Assembly: GCF_002858765.1 (NCBI RefSeq)
Contig: NZ_PJRP01000003.1
Location: 501,606-565,605, forward strand
Source: Cupriavidus pauculus
GTDB lineage: Bacteria; Pseudomonadota; Gammaproteobacteria; Burkholderiales; Burkholderiaceae
Direction of reading: 5' to 3'
DNA: 64,000 nucleotides
The notes under the pieces were generated by a model. It did not search any database. It worked only from the letters and a program-made list of their open reading frames with translations, and was not told the origin of the DNA. Made by a program: the position numbers and the translations under genes. Position 1 is the first letter of the stretch. Every line of letters starts with the position of its first letter. Shown in pieces: positions 25,358 through 32,832 of the stretch.

Positions 25358-26338
25358 CTATTCGATGGCTCGCTTGCCGGCGCGGATCACTTCCACGCCG
25401 TTGTTGTTGTCGGGGGCTTCGCGCCGTTGCGCCGAAGCTGTCAACGCCGCCGCCGCCGGTGGCACGGTGGCGCGCAGGGACGGCGCAGGGGCCAGGGCGC
25501 GCGGCGTGGTGGTGCTAGCGTGGCCAGCTTGCCCGACAAGACCGGCCAGACTCACGCCGGCGGCGGCCTTGTCCACGGGCGCGCGCTCCGCTTCCGCGGG
25601 CACGCCGGCGCGGGCCTGCAGCACCGCCGGCGGGTCGGCAAACATGCCGTCGCTGGGCATCGAGGCATCGGTCGGATTGCGCAGCGCCAGCACCAGCCGA
25701 CCGGCCTGCTGCGCCATGGCCAGCTTGCCCACCTGATCCACCGGCACGGACAGCACCGCCGTCTTCGCGCCGTCGCGGCGCGCCATCATCTGTTCGGCCT
25801 GCACCTTGCGTGATTCGTTGACGCTGCCGTTGCCGTACGCGAGCACGCGCAGGCGCGACAGCAGCAGGCGCGTCTGGCTTTCGGCAATCTCCTGGTTGTC
25901 GCGGCGCAGGATCACGAACACATCGACAAAGTCGCCGGGCTGCACCTGATGGCCCACGCCGACGGCCTCGTCCACGGACACGGCCAGCGCACGGTCGCCT
26001 TCGGGAATCTGCCGCGCCAGCCCGGACAGCAGTTGCCCTTCCAGCACCGGCACGTTGCTGCCCAGGTTAACCACGGGCACCTGGCCGACTACGCGGGCCG
26101 CATCCTGGTAGGCGCCGGCGGGCTCGATCGGCAACTGCATGACCGTGAGCGCGTCGGCCGTCAGCGGCTTGCCGGCTTCGACGGCACGCGTGGTGACCAC
26201 CACGGCATGGGTGGGCGGTGTCTGTGCGGCGGTGACGGGCACCGCCTGCCGGCGCGCGACCTGCCACGCCAGCAGCGCGAGCAGTCCGGCCAGTATCAGC
26301 AGGACGGTGGCAAGGATCCGGATCTGTTTGCTGCTCAT
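25358..26338 (-). CDS. cpaB: Flp pilus assembly protein CpaB/RcpC
   Basis: A 326-residue protein with one N-terminal membrane anchor (ILATVLLILAGLLALLAW). A SAF/AFP-like beta-clip domain follows (HAVVVTTRAVEAGKPLTADA), then the CpaB-type domain with ALAVSVDEAVGVGHQVQPGD and FVDVFVILRR. The last 90 residues are Ala/Pro-rich and probably flexible. CpaB sits in the periplasm and contacts the secretin. Codon use and spacing (6 bp from the tadE-like stop, 13 bp to cpaC) place it firmly within the tad operon. Confidence 0.9.
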   Translation of the reverse strand: MSSKQIRILATVLLILAGLLALLAWQVARRQAVPVTAAQTPPTHAVVVTTRAVEAGKPLTADALTVMQLPIEPAGAYQDAARVVGQVPVVNLGSNVPVLEGQLLSGLARQIPEGDRALAVSVDEAVGVGHQVQPGDFVDVFVILRRDNQEIAESQTRLLLSRLRVLAYGNGSVNESRKVQAEQMMARRDGAKTAVLSVPVDQVGKLAMAQQAGRLVLALRNPTDASMPSDGMFADPPAVLQARAGVPAEAERAPVDKAAAGVSLAGLVGQAGHASTTTPRALAPAPSLRATVPPAAAALTASAQRREAPDNNNGVEVIRAGKRAIE

Positions 26339-26344
26339 GTGTCC

Positions 26345-26806
26345 TCAGATATCTGGAGAGAGCTGGACCACGGCGACGCCGATCAGCGAGGCGGGCACCG
26401 GCACGAACGGCACCACCGGCAGGATCGTTTGCGTCGAAAGATTGAGCGTGACCTGCACGCATTGCGTGCCGGCCGGCGCGGCACATGCCACGGCCTGGGC
26501 CAGCGACCCGCCCGTAAAGCGCTCGGCGATATTGGGTGGCAGCGTGCTGCGCGCGGCCTGGTCGGCGGCGATGACCCGCTGGTCGAGCGTCGTCGCCAGC
26601 GTGCCGCCGTTCGCGGTGAGCGGATAACGCAAGGCAGCCCGCGCACCTTCTTCGGCGGCGAGCGTCAGGACTTGCTGCAGGGCCAGCACCATGCCGTAGT
26701 AGACGATGCCAAGCACCACCGCAAACAGCAGCGGAAACACTATCGCGAACTCGATCGCGGCCACTCCACTTGCGCGGCGCCGGTTCGCGCTCCCCCGTAA
26801 TGCCAT
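26345..26806 (-). CDS. TadE-like minor pseudopilin
   Basis: A 153-residue pseudopilin. The leader MALRGSANRRRASG ends at Gly14, and the mature protein begins VAAIEFAIVFPLLFAVVLG, with Glu at +5, exactly the TadE pattern cut by a TadV/CpaA-type peptidase. The periplasmic part carries one Cys pair (VACAAPAGTQCVQV). It replaces the usual position of the prepilin peptidase gene between flp and cpaB. A 370-base gap separates it from flp, so it may head its own transcript. Confidence 0.85.
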   Translation of the reverse strand: MALRGSANRRRASGVAAIEFAIVFPLLFAVVLGIVYYGMVLALQQVLTLAAEEGARAALRYPLTANGGTLATTLDQRVIAADQAARSTLPPNIAERFTGGSLAQAVACAAPAGTQCVQVTLNLSTQTILPVVPFVPVPASLIGVAVVQLSPDI

Positions 26807-27176
26807 GCTTCACCCGGTTTTTTCAACTTGCATGCATTGGCGACACACGACACCGCGCGGCGGGCACCGGCATGACTGCCCGATGCCCGCCCCGGCGTGC
26901 CCGAAAGGCTGTGTCGTACTACGTTGCGCGACTTGAAACCACTCTTACCGTTCTTGCCCGGCCGTCCATATCCCTGCCTGCGGCCAGTGCCTACCGCTAC
27001 CACTTGTGCCACTGCGTTCCGGCAGGCGTACAGATGCCCACCGCGGCTGGCATTGCTGCCAGCACGGTGCTCTGGTAAATGGTCTGGACACGTCAGGTCA
27101 GCACGAAAGACGCCGTGCGTCGCGCACGAACGCCGCTTCTGCTGTCCGGATGATCAGTGGAACCTGTCGCCAGGCA
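26807..27176. other. Gene-free stretch between flp and the tadE-like gene
   Basis: In 370 bases I find no supportable gene on either strand and in particular no trace of a TadV/CpaA peptidase. There is no strong terminator after flp and no sigma-54 motif. The short open frames here lack ribosome sites and family resemblance. It could hold a processing site that separates abundant flp mRNA from the assembly genes, as is common in tad loci, but I cannot point to one. Confidence 0.4.
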
Positions 27177-27368
27177 TCAGGTGCCGGCGTTCTTCGCGAA
27201 CATGCTCGTGACCTGTTTGGCAAGGCCGTTGAAACCGTCGCTGATACCTGTGCCGAGGGCCTGTGCGCCCACGACAATGCCTAATGCAATCAGGCCTACG
27301 ATCAGGCCATACTCGATGGCGGTGGCGCCGCGTTGGGTTTTGCGATGGCGCGCCAGATTCTTTTGCAT
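27177..27368 (-). CDS. flp: Flp/Fap-type major pilin
   Basis: A 63-residue class IVb pilin. The leader (MQKNLARHRKTQRG) ends at Gly14. The mature chain opens ATAIEYGLIVGLIALGIVVG with the invariant Glu(+5)-Tyr(+6) pair and a hydrophobic assembly helix; a short tail (TGISDGFNGLAKQVTSMFAK) completes it. ATG 27368 is preferred because GGGAG lies 8 nt upstream; a GTG three codons earlier is in frame. It is the structural subunit polymerised by the tad machinery downstream, and its long leader contains the boxA-like element. Confidence 0.95.
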   Translation of the reverse strand: MQKNLARHRKTQRGATAIEYGLIVGLIALGIVVGAQALGTGISDGFNGLAKQVTSMFAKNAGT

Positions 27369-27573
27369 GACGTTCACTCCCGAAAGTGCGTGACCCCTGC
27401 ATGGATCCCCAGCTTTACGTTCCTGACCCCGATCCGACTGCCATCTGTTTGAACTTCACCTGTGGCGTTTTTGTGATTTTTTGCGCTGGTGAAAACATTT
27501 ATAAAACATGCCATGTATCAACCATACCCCCCGTTCGGGCTATGGTTGTCCCAGCTTAAAGGAGGACATACGT

Positions 27574-27726
27574 TTGAAACAACGCGGCGCGCTTTGCGCC
27601 ATCGGGGTGAATTCGTCCGAATTGTTAAAGAGCGCGCAACAAACGAAACGTGCCGTGCAGCCCCCTGCACGTTGTCATGCAGGGGGCCTCACAGCACGAA
27701 ATAAAAGGATGCGCCGCGCGGGGTAA
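27574..27726 (+). CDS. Doubtful small ORF with consensus ribosome site
   Basis: An unusually complete Shine-Dalgarno, AAAGGAGG (27558-27565), stands 8 nt before a TTG that opens a 50-residue frame (MKQRGALCAIGVNSSELLKS at the start, ending RNKRMRRAG). There is no recognisable domain. It runs antisense through the boxA element and hairpin, which argues that the sequence is constrained for another reason. I list it only because of the ribosome site. Confidence 0.2.
   Translation: MKQRGALCAIGVNSSELLKSAQQTKRAVQPPARCHAGGLTARNKRMRRAG
27610..27686 (-). promoter_or_regulatory. rRNA-leader-like hairpin plus boxA upstream of flp
   Basis: Read on the minus strand towards flp, a strong hairpin (CCCCCTGCA/TGCAGGGGG, 27661-27686) is followed after about 27 nt by CGCTCTTTAACAA (27634-27622), one base off the E. 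coli rrn boxA TGCTCTTTAACAA. A small AATTCG-TC-CGAATT stem (27610-27623) follows. A weak promoter candidate, TAATTT or TATGGT, lies further upstream near 27735-27750. The order hairpin-boxA matches the boxB-boxA order of rRNA leaders. The interval 27369-27801 otherwise contains only the doubtful small ORF listed separately. Confidence 0.5.
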
Positions 27727-27801
27727 GGACGACAGCGCACCATAAATTAGCCGGGGCGGTTGACAGGGAAAGTCCCGACGTCTTCCGCGGGGGATGTCAG
27801 A

Positions 27802-28980
27802 TCAATGGCGCGTCAGACCACCAAGCAGGCCAGTGATGGGGGCCAGCGGGTTGCTGCCGCCGTTGCTGGACGTGGTGGCGCCGCTTGCCGCACTGGTCAG
27901 CCCGCCGGTGACCGTGCCGAGCAGACCCGTGACGGGAGCCAGCGGATTGCTGCCGCCCGAGGTGCCGCCCGCCGCGCCGCCAACCGGGCCCAGCAGGCCC
28001 GTGACCGGTGCCAGCGGATTGCTGCCCGACGTGCCACCGAAGGCACCGGCGGCGCCGTTCAGTGGCAGGTTGTTCAGCAGGCCGCCAAGCGGATTGCCAC
28101 CGACGCTGCCATTCCCGTGGAGTAGCACGCCTGCCACGGCGACGGTCTTGCCGGTTTCGTTGACCACGCCACCAATCGGCGACACGACGGGCGTATGGGT
28201 GTAGACGATCATGCTGCCGACCGTGGCGACCGTATTGCCCACCTGCGTCAGCAGGTTGTTCACCGGCGCGCCCAGGCCCGTGGCCGCGCCCACGGTCTGC
28301 GTCGCGTTGGTCAGTTGCGTGGTCAGCGGCACAATGGTCTTGCTGGTGCTGTCCGTCAGTTGCGCGACGGGGCCGGTTGACAGGGCGTCGCCAAGCTTGC
28401 CGCCAAGGCTCATCACCCCTGCGCCCACGGTCTGCACCAGGCCCCCTGCGGGATTGGTCACGGGCGCCAGCGGCGACAGCTGGTCGCTGCCGAGTGCCTT
28501 GACCAGGCTGCCCGTGCTAACCACCGTAGCTCCTGCTTGCGTCACAACGTTGCCGGTATTGGCAACGGTCACGCCCACCGGGTTGTCGACCGCGCCAATC
28601 TTGCCCAGGCCATCGCGCACGCCGGCGCCGAGCGCGGCAACCGTCTCGCCGGTCTGGATCACCACGTCGCCGGTCGCGTTCTTCGCCGTGGCCGGCACCA
28701 GGGGCACGCTGGTGTCCTTGATCTGCTGGCCGATCTGGCTCACCGCGCTGCCGGTGGATACCACCGCGTTGCCGGTCCCTTCCACCGCCTTGGCCGTGGG
28801 CGTGGTCTCGGCAGTGGGCTGCGGATTGGTCGTGCCCGGATTGGTGGGCGTGGAAGGCGTGGACGGATTGGCGCCGCCGCCACTGGAACCGCCCGAGGCG
28901 CAGCCCGCCAGCAACGCCACCGTCGCGGCACAGGCGATCGCCATCACGTTGAGGGGGCGCGTCTGCTTGGTTGCATGCAT
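27802..28980 (-). CDS. Gly/Val-rich repeat lipoprotein A (sigma-54 controlled)
   Basis: A 392-residue predicted outer-surface lipoprotein. The signal peptide (MAIACAATVALLAGC) has lipobox LAGC, followed by a low-complexity Gly/Ser/Thr/Pro linker. The body consists of degenerate beta-prone repeats rich in Thr-Gly-Val (VVSTGS, VANTGNVVTQAGATVVSTGS). The C-terminal third contains several NPLAPVTGLLG repeats separated by Gly/Ser. It is a paralogue of the gene at 29634: both share ATGLG-PVNNLL and HTPVVSPIGG-type blocks. Some pipelines would call it collagen-like, but there is no Gly-X-Y periodicity. ATG 28980 has CAGGAC/AGGAG sites upstream. It is divergent from its paralogue and preceded by its own sigma-54 promoter. 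Function unknown; a cell-surface adhesin or pilus-associated role is inferred. Confidence 0.8.
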   Translation of the reverse strand: MHATKQTRPLNVMAIACAATVALLAGCASGGSSGGGANPSTPSTPTNPGTTNPQPTAETTPTAKAVEGTGNAVVSTGSAVSQIGQQIKDTSVPLVPATAKNATGDVVIQTGETVAALGAGVRDGLGKIGAVDNPVGVTVANTGNVVTQAGATVVSTGSLVKALGSDQLSPLAPVTNPAGGLVQTVGAGVMSLGGKLGDALSTGPVAQLTDSTSKTIVPLTTQLTNATQTVGAATGLGAPVNNLLTQVGNTVATVGSMIVYTHTPVVSPIGGVVNETGKTVAVAGVLLHGNGSVGGNPLGGLLNNLPLNGAAGAFGGTSGSNPLAPVTGLLGPVGGAAGGTSGGSNPLAPVTGLLGTVTGGLTSAASGATTSSNGGSNPLAPITGLLGGLTRH

Positions 28981-29084
28981 GTCCTGATCTCCTGAGTGTG
29001 TTCTGTGTGAGTCCGCTGTCTTCACGCGCTTCGCCGCGACCCGGTCGGCGACGTGGTAGGTCCGGCGTGGCTGCGGACCGATAG

Positions 29085-29100
29085 CGCAAGCGGTATGCCA
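29085..29100 (-). promoter_or_regulatory. Sigma-54 promoter of lipoprotein A
   Basis: On the minus strand the sequence reads TGGCAT-ACCGC-TTGCG, one base from the TGGCAC-N5-TTGC consensus. It shares the spacer ACCGC and the following G with the opposite promoter at 29512. The start site should lie near 29074, about 95 nt before the ATG at 28980. Confidence 0.75.
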
Positions 29101-29237
29101 GCCTCAATCGCGTGTTCGATACGAGCGCTGGATGCCAGCGCAATTCGGATCGGAATGCGTTGTGGCGCAAGGCTTTCGAGGATGCGGGCCAGCTTCGGCG
29201 ATGGGCCCCGGACGCCCGCGCGTGATGGCGTTGCGGT

Positions 29238-29254
29238 GTTACGTGCTACGTAAC
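29238..29254. promoter_or_regulatory. GTTACGT palindrome, putative enhancer site 1
   Basis: GTTACGT-GCT-ACGTAAC is a perfect inverted repeat with 7 bp arms. Its centre (29246) is 146 bp upstream of the -24 end of the minus-strand sigma-54 promoter, the usual distance for a bEBP upstream activating sequence. Confidence 0.55.
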
Positions 29255-29353
29255 GTGTTCCCGCGCCGGCGTTACGGCAGATGGGCCGTACGCAACGTGC
29301 GGCCGGGGCCACGGCAGGCGCCGTGATGCGGCCCATGTCACCGCGCATGTCAC

Positions 29354-29380
29354 GTGGCGTTACGTAACGCGTAACGCCAC
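29354..29380. promoter_or_regulatory. GTTACG palindrome, putative enhancer site 2
   Basis: The arms GTGGCGTTACG and CGTAACGCCAC pair perfectly over 11 bp around TAACG; within it GTTACGTAAC (29359-29368) is itself a palindrome. Its centre (29367) is 145 bp upstream of the plus-strand sigma-54 promoter, mirroring site 1. A weaker related block lies at about 29270-29297 (GTTACGG, CGTACGCAAC). The 653-base interval 28981-29633 has no gene I can support. Confidence 0.55.
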
Positions 29381-29511
29381 ACACGCGGCGCGCCACGGCC
29401 GCGCGCTTCATGCGTGCGTTTGATCCATCGGCCGCAAAGCCTTGCCGCGCGTGCGTTTGCGCACTTCATCCCCTGCTTTGGCATGGCCCGGCCGACAGTG
29501 GCCGACGGCAC

Positions 29512-29527
29512 TGGCACACCGCTTGCG
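29512..29527 (+). promoter_or_regulatory. Sigma-54 promoter of lipoprotein B and tpsB
   Basis: TGGCAC-ACCGC-TTGCG is a perfect match to the sigma-54 consensus. The start site should fall near 29538, about 95 nt before the ATG at 29634, the same leader length as on the divergent side. Confidence 0.8.
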
Positions 29528-29633
29528 CAATACAGCGCAGCCACGGCACGTCACGCAAGCCCTCGCGGCAATCGAGCAAGCGAATACGCGAAGACGTGAA
29601 TCCGGGTCGGGACATCCATAAAGGGAAAAGGTC

Positions 29634-30989
29634 ATGCGCACACAACAACATTCCGCGAAGCAGCTGTTCGTGACGGCATTGCTGGGGTCGCTGCTGACAC
29701 TGGCAGGCTGCGCCAGCGGCAGTGGTTCGACGTCGATGGGCACCAGCGGCACCGGCAGCTCGGGTGGCGCCAGCAATGCTGCCAACACGGGCGGCACCGG
29801 TGGGACCGACTCCGCCAACAACGGCGGCACGAACAACGGCGGCGGCGGGAACAACAACAACGGCGGTGGCAATAGCGGAGGCGGCGCCACGGCGCTGACG
29901 CCCACCAGCGCCATCGTCAGCAGCGCGGGCGGCATCGTCACCGGCGTCGGCGGCACGGTCAGTGGCGTGGGCGATGCCATCAAGGACGCGAACGTGCCCG
30001 TGGTGTCGTCGCAGACCAGGGACGGATTGGCCGGCGTGGTGAATTCGGTCGGCGATGCCGTGGGCGTGCTCGGCACCGGCGTGCAATCGGGCCTGGGCAA
30101 TATGCCCAACGCCGCGAATCCGGTGGGCACCACCGTGGCCAGCACGGGCGGCGTGGTCAGCGAGCTTGGCAATGCCGTCAGCAGCGCCGGTAGCGCGGTC
30201 AGCGGCCTGGGCAGCGGCCCGCTGGCACCGCTGGCCGCCGTGACCACGCCCTTAGGCGGCGTGGTGTCGCAAGTGGGCGGCGCGGTGAACAAGGTCGGCG
30301 GCCAGCTGGGTACCGCGCTGTCGACCGGTCCCGTCGAACAACTGACCAGTGGCGTCAGCAAGGCCATCGTGCCGCTGACGTCGACGCTGACCAACGGCAC
30401 GCAGACACTGGGCGCGGCCACCGGCCTTGGCCAGCCGGTCAACAACCTGCTGGCGACGGTCGGTGGTGCGTTGGCCACGGCCGGCACGCAACTGACCCAT
30501 ACCAATACGCCGGTGGTGTCCGGTGTTGGCGGCATCGTCACGGGCACCGGCAATACGGTGGCGTCCCTCGGCGGCGTGGTGAACAACCCGGCCGGCGGTG
30601 CCGTGGGCAGCCCGCTCGCGCCCGTCACCGGGCTGGTCAGCGGCCTGACTGGTGGCCTGACCAGCGCGACCGGGGGCACCTCCAGCCCGCTAGCGCCGGT
30701 CACCGGTCTCGTCAACACCCTTACCAGCGGCCTGAGCAGCGCCACCGGTGGCGGCGGCACCAGCCCCCTTGCTCCGGTCACCGGCCTGGTCAGCGGCATC
30801 ACCAACGGCATCACCGGCGGCCTGACCGGCGGCAATGCGCCGGCCAGCGGCACCCCCACATCCGGCGGCACGACGGCAGGCACCAAGCCCGCCAACCCGC
30901 TGGCGCCGGTTACCGGCCTGGTCGGCGGGCTCGTTGGCGGCCTGACGGGCGGCCTGGGCGGCTTGGGCGCACTCGGCGGCAAGCACTAG
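29634..30989 (+). CDS. Gly/Val-rich repeat lipoprotein B (sigma-54 controlled)
   Basis: A 451-residue predicted lipoprotein and paralogue of the one at 27802. The signal peptide ends LLTLAGC (lipobox, Cys at about 24). A low-complexity Ser/Gly/Asn tract (GGTNNGGGGNNNNGGGNSGG) follows, then beta-prone Gly/Val/Ser repeats, the shared LGQPVNNLLATVGG and NTPVVSGVGGIV blocks, and at least five SPLAPVTGLVSGLTGGL-like repeats towards the C-terminus. There are no cysteines beyond the lipobox. It is followed after 141 bp by the TpsB-type transporter gene, with no terminator visible between, so the two are probably cotranscribed. Length differences between paralogues come mostly from repeat number. Function unknown; a surface adhesin, or a substrate of the transporter, is inferred. 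Confidence 0.8.
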   Translation: MRTQQHSAKQLFVTALLGSLLTLAGCASGSGSTSMGTSGTGSSGGASNAANTGGTGGTDSANNGGTNNGGGGNNNNGGGNSGGGATALTPTSAIVSSAGGIVTGVGGTVSGVGDAIKDANVPVVSSQTRDGLAGVVNSVGDAVGVLGTGVQSGLGNMPNAANPVGTTVASTGGVVSELGNAVSSAGSAVSGLGSGPLAPLAAVTTPLGGVVSQVGGAVNKVGGQLGTALSTGPVEQLTSGVSKAIVPLTSTLTNGTQTLGAATGLGQPVNNLLATVGGALATAGTQLTHTNTPVVSGVGGIVTGTGNTVASLGGVVNNPAGGAVGSPLAPVTGLVSGLTGGLTSATGGTSSPLAPVTGLVNTLTSGLSSATGGGGTSPLAPVTGLVSGITNGITGGLTGGNAPASGTPTSGGTTAGTKPANPLAPVTGLVGGLVGGLTGGLGGLGALGGKH

Positions 30990-31130
30990 TTCCACGCGGC
31001 GCGCGAGAGCGCGCCCAATCCAAAACAAAGCGTCACGGCCACCCATGGGCGGCGGGGGAGCGGCATCCCTTCCGTCCCGTGGCACGCGACCTCATAGCCG
31101 CACTGCAGGTTTCCATCGAGGGGTAAGACC

Positions 31131-32807
31131 ATGCGACCACGCCATCGCGTTGCCGCGCTGATGCTCAGCGTCGGCGTCATCCATAGCAGCCTGTCTCACG
31201 CCGAACGGGGCCCCGTGCAGGGCGATCCCACCCAGACCCTGCCCAGCATCGCACCGAGCAAGCCCGCGCAATCCAATGTCACCGTGCAGGTGGAGCGTCC
31301 GGACTCGGCGCTACAGAACCTGCTGGCCTCGCGCCTCACGCCCCGGCACTTCCAGATCGAAGGCGCGAAGACGCTGCCGTTCGCGCAGATCGCGGCAAGG
31401 TTCAGCCCGTTGGCCAATCGCGAGATCACCATCGCCGAATTGCTGCAGGCCGCCGAATCGGTCACGCAGATGTACAAGGACGCCGGCTATCCGCTGTCGT
31501 TCGCCTTCGTGCCCGCGCAAGCGTTCGAGAACGGCAACGTGCTGGTCACCGTGGTGGAAGGCTACGTGGCCAACATCACCGTGAAGGGCAAGCCTGGCCC
31601 GGCCGAGGCGCGGCTGCGCAAGATCGCCGACCAGCTGAAGAAAGACCGCCCGCTGCGCCAGGAAAGCTTCGAGCACTACGTCAACGTGCTGGCGCAGCAG
31701 CCCGGCATGCAGGTCAACGCCACGGTACAGCCGCCCACCACCACCGATGGGGCGTGTGACATGGTGCTGGAGGTCAAGCGCAAGCCCTTCACGTTTGGCA
31801 CCGGTGTCGAATGGATGTCGCCCGGCGTGCGCGCCATCGCCACGGCCACCACCAACAGCCTGACACCGTTGGGCGAGCAGCTATCGTTCTCCACGTTGTT
31901 CCCCAAGGGCCGCGACAACGAGGAGTACTACGCCGCCACCTACGCCCAGCCGCTGGGCACCGAAGGCATGCTGGCGAAGGTCACGGCGTCGCACTATCGC
32001 GGCGTGCCGGAGAACAGCACGCTGGCCCCGATCGGCTTCGATCCGCGCTACGTGAACGACGCCAAACGGCTGGGCGGCACGCTGAGCTACCCGGTCATCC
32101 TGAACAATCGCCATGCGCTGACGCTGACCGGCGGCTTCTATGCCAACAACCAGTTTGAACGGTACACGCAGGCGGTGCAGCCCGGCGCCGGACGACAGGT
32201 GGAACTGTCGACCAGCGTGCGCGTGGCCAGCGCCGAGGTGTCATACCTGCAGCGCGGCACCGGCGTGACGCGCAGCGCCACGCTGGGCGTGTACAAGGGC
32301 TTCGATGCGCTGGGCGCCGATCGCCAGAACAACCTCAACGACCTGAGCTTCTGGCGCACGCGGCTGCTGGTGTCGCAGGCCAGCGACCTGCCGATGGGTT
32401 TCGGTATGGCGCTGTCGGCGGCGGGGCAGTACAGCGGCAACCGGCTGGCGTCGAGCGAGCAGATCAGCTTCGGCGGCCGCTTCTTCGGGCTGGGCTACCC
32501 GGCCGGCGAGGTTGCTGGCGACAAGGGCTGGGGCGCGTCGGCGGAACTCAACCGGCTGTTCGCGGTGGATTTCACGTACCTGAAGACGCTGCAGCCGTTC
32601 CTGGCCGCCGACATGGCGCGCGTGTACGCGAACAGTATTTCGCTGTCGCATCGCACGCTGCAGTCTCTGGCCATCGGGCTGCGGTTCTCGGACCGCCGCT
32701 ACTACACGATGGACGTCTCGCTGGCCCAGCCCGTGGGCGACAAGCCCACCAATGCCAGCCACCGCTCGCCGCGCATCAACCTGCTGTGGTCGTACCAGTT
32801 CGATTGA
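31131..32807 (+). CDS. TpsB/ShlB/FhaC-type outer-membrane transporter
   Basis: A 558-residue Omp85-superfamily protein. A signal peptide (cleavage about residue 24, LSHAE) is followed by a POTRA_2-like domain (about 68-152: RHFQIEGAKTLPFAQIA, YKDAGYPLSFAFVPAQAF, VTVVEGYVANITVKG), a second POTRA-like segment (155-218) and a 16-strand barrel domain ending in an aromatic-terminated strand (LLWSYQFD). TpsB proteins export large TpsA adhesins or cytolysins through the outer membrane. No TpsA gene with a haemagglutination-activity domain is nearby; the only candidate partner is the lipoprotein upstream. The L6-type motif reads GGRFFGLGYPAGE (448-460) where the family has VRGF/Y, so the usual Arg is replaced by Leu. 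Confidence 0.85.
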   Translation: MRPRHRVAALMLSVGVIHSSLSHAERGPVQGDPTQTLPSIAPSKPAQSNVTVQVERPDSALQNLLASRLTPRHFQIEGAKTLPFAQIAARFSPLANREITIAELLQAAESVTQMYKDAGYPLSFAFVPAQAFENGNVLVTVVEGYVANITVKGKPGPAEARLRKIADQLKKDRPLRQESFEHYVNVLAQQPGMQVNATVQPPTTTDGACDMVLEVKRKPFTFGTGVEWMSPGVRAIATATTNSLTPLGEQLSFSTLFPKGRDNEEYYAATYAQPLGTEGMLAKVTASHYRGVPENSTLAPIGFDPRYVNDAKRLGGTLSYPVILNNRHALTLTGGFYANNQFERYTQAVQPGAGRQVELSTSVRVASAEVSYLQRGTGVTRSATLGVYKGFDALGADRQNNLNDLSFWRTRLLVSQASDLPMGFGMALSAAGQYSGNRLASSEQISFGGRFFGLGYPAGEVAGDKGWGASAELNRLFAVDFTYLKTLQPFLAADMARVYANSISLSHRTLQSLAIGLRFSDRRYYTMDVSLAQPVGDKPTNASHRSPRINLLWSYQFD

Positions 32808-32832
32808 GCGGGCCAGCGGCGCGGCTTTCGCG

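Noticed and set aside
19277..25518. Several long plus-strand frames opposite the tad genes (for example 19277-21496 and 23239-25518)
   Set aside because: Shadows of tadC, tadB, cpaE and cpaC; the minus strand has intact domains, coupled starts and stops.
27369..27560. A sigma-54 promoter for flp
   Set aside because: No GG-N10-GC pair in the right phase was found in the leader; candidates such as ATGGCATGTTTTATAA lack the -12 GC.
29408..30982. A 524-codon Pro-rich minus-strand frame
   Set aside because: It is the complement of the Gly/Thr/Val repeats of lipoprotein B and includes the reverse of its promoter.
27802..30989. Calling the two repeat lipoproteins collagen-like
   Set aside because: There is no Gly-X-Y periodicity; glycine occurs in irregular beta-prone repeats.
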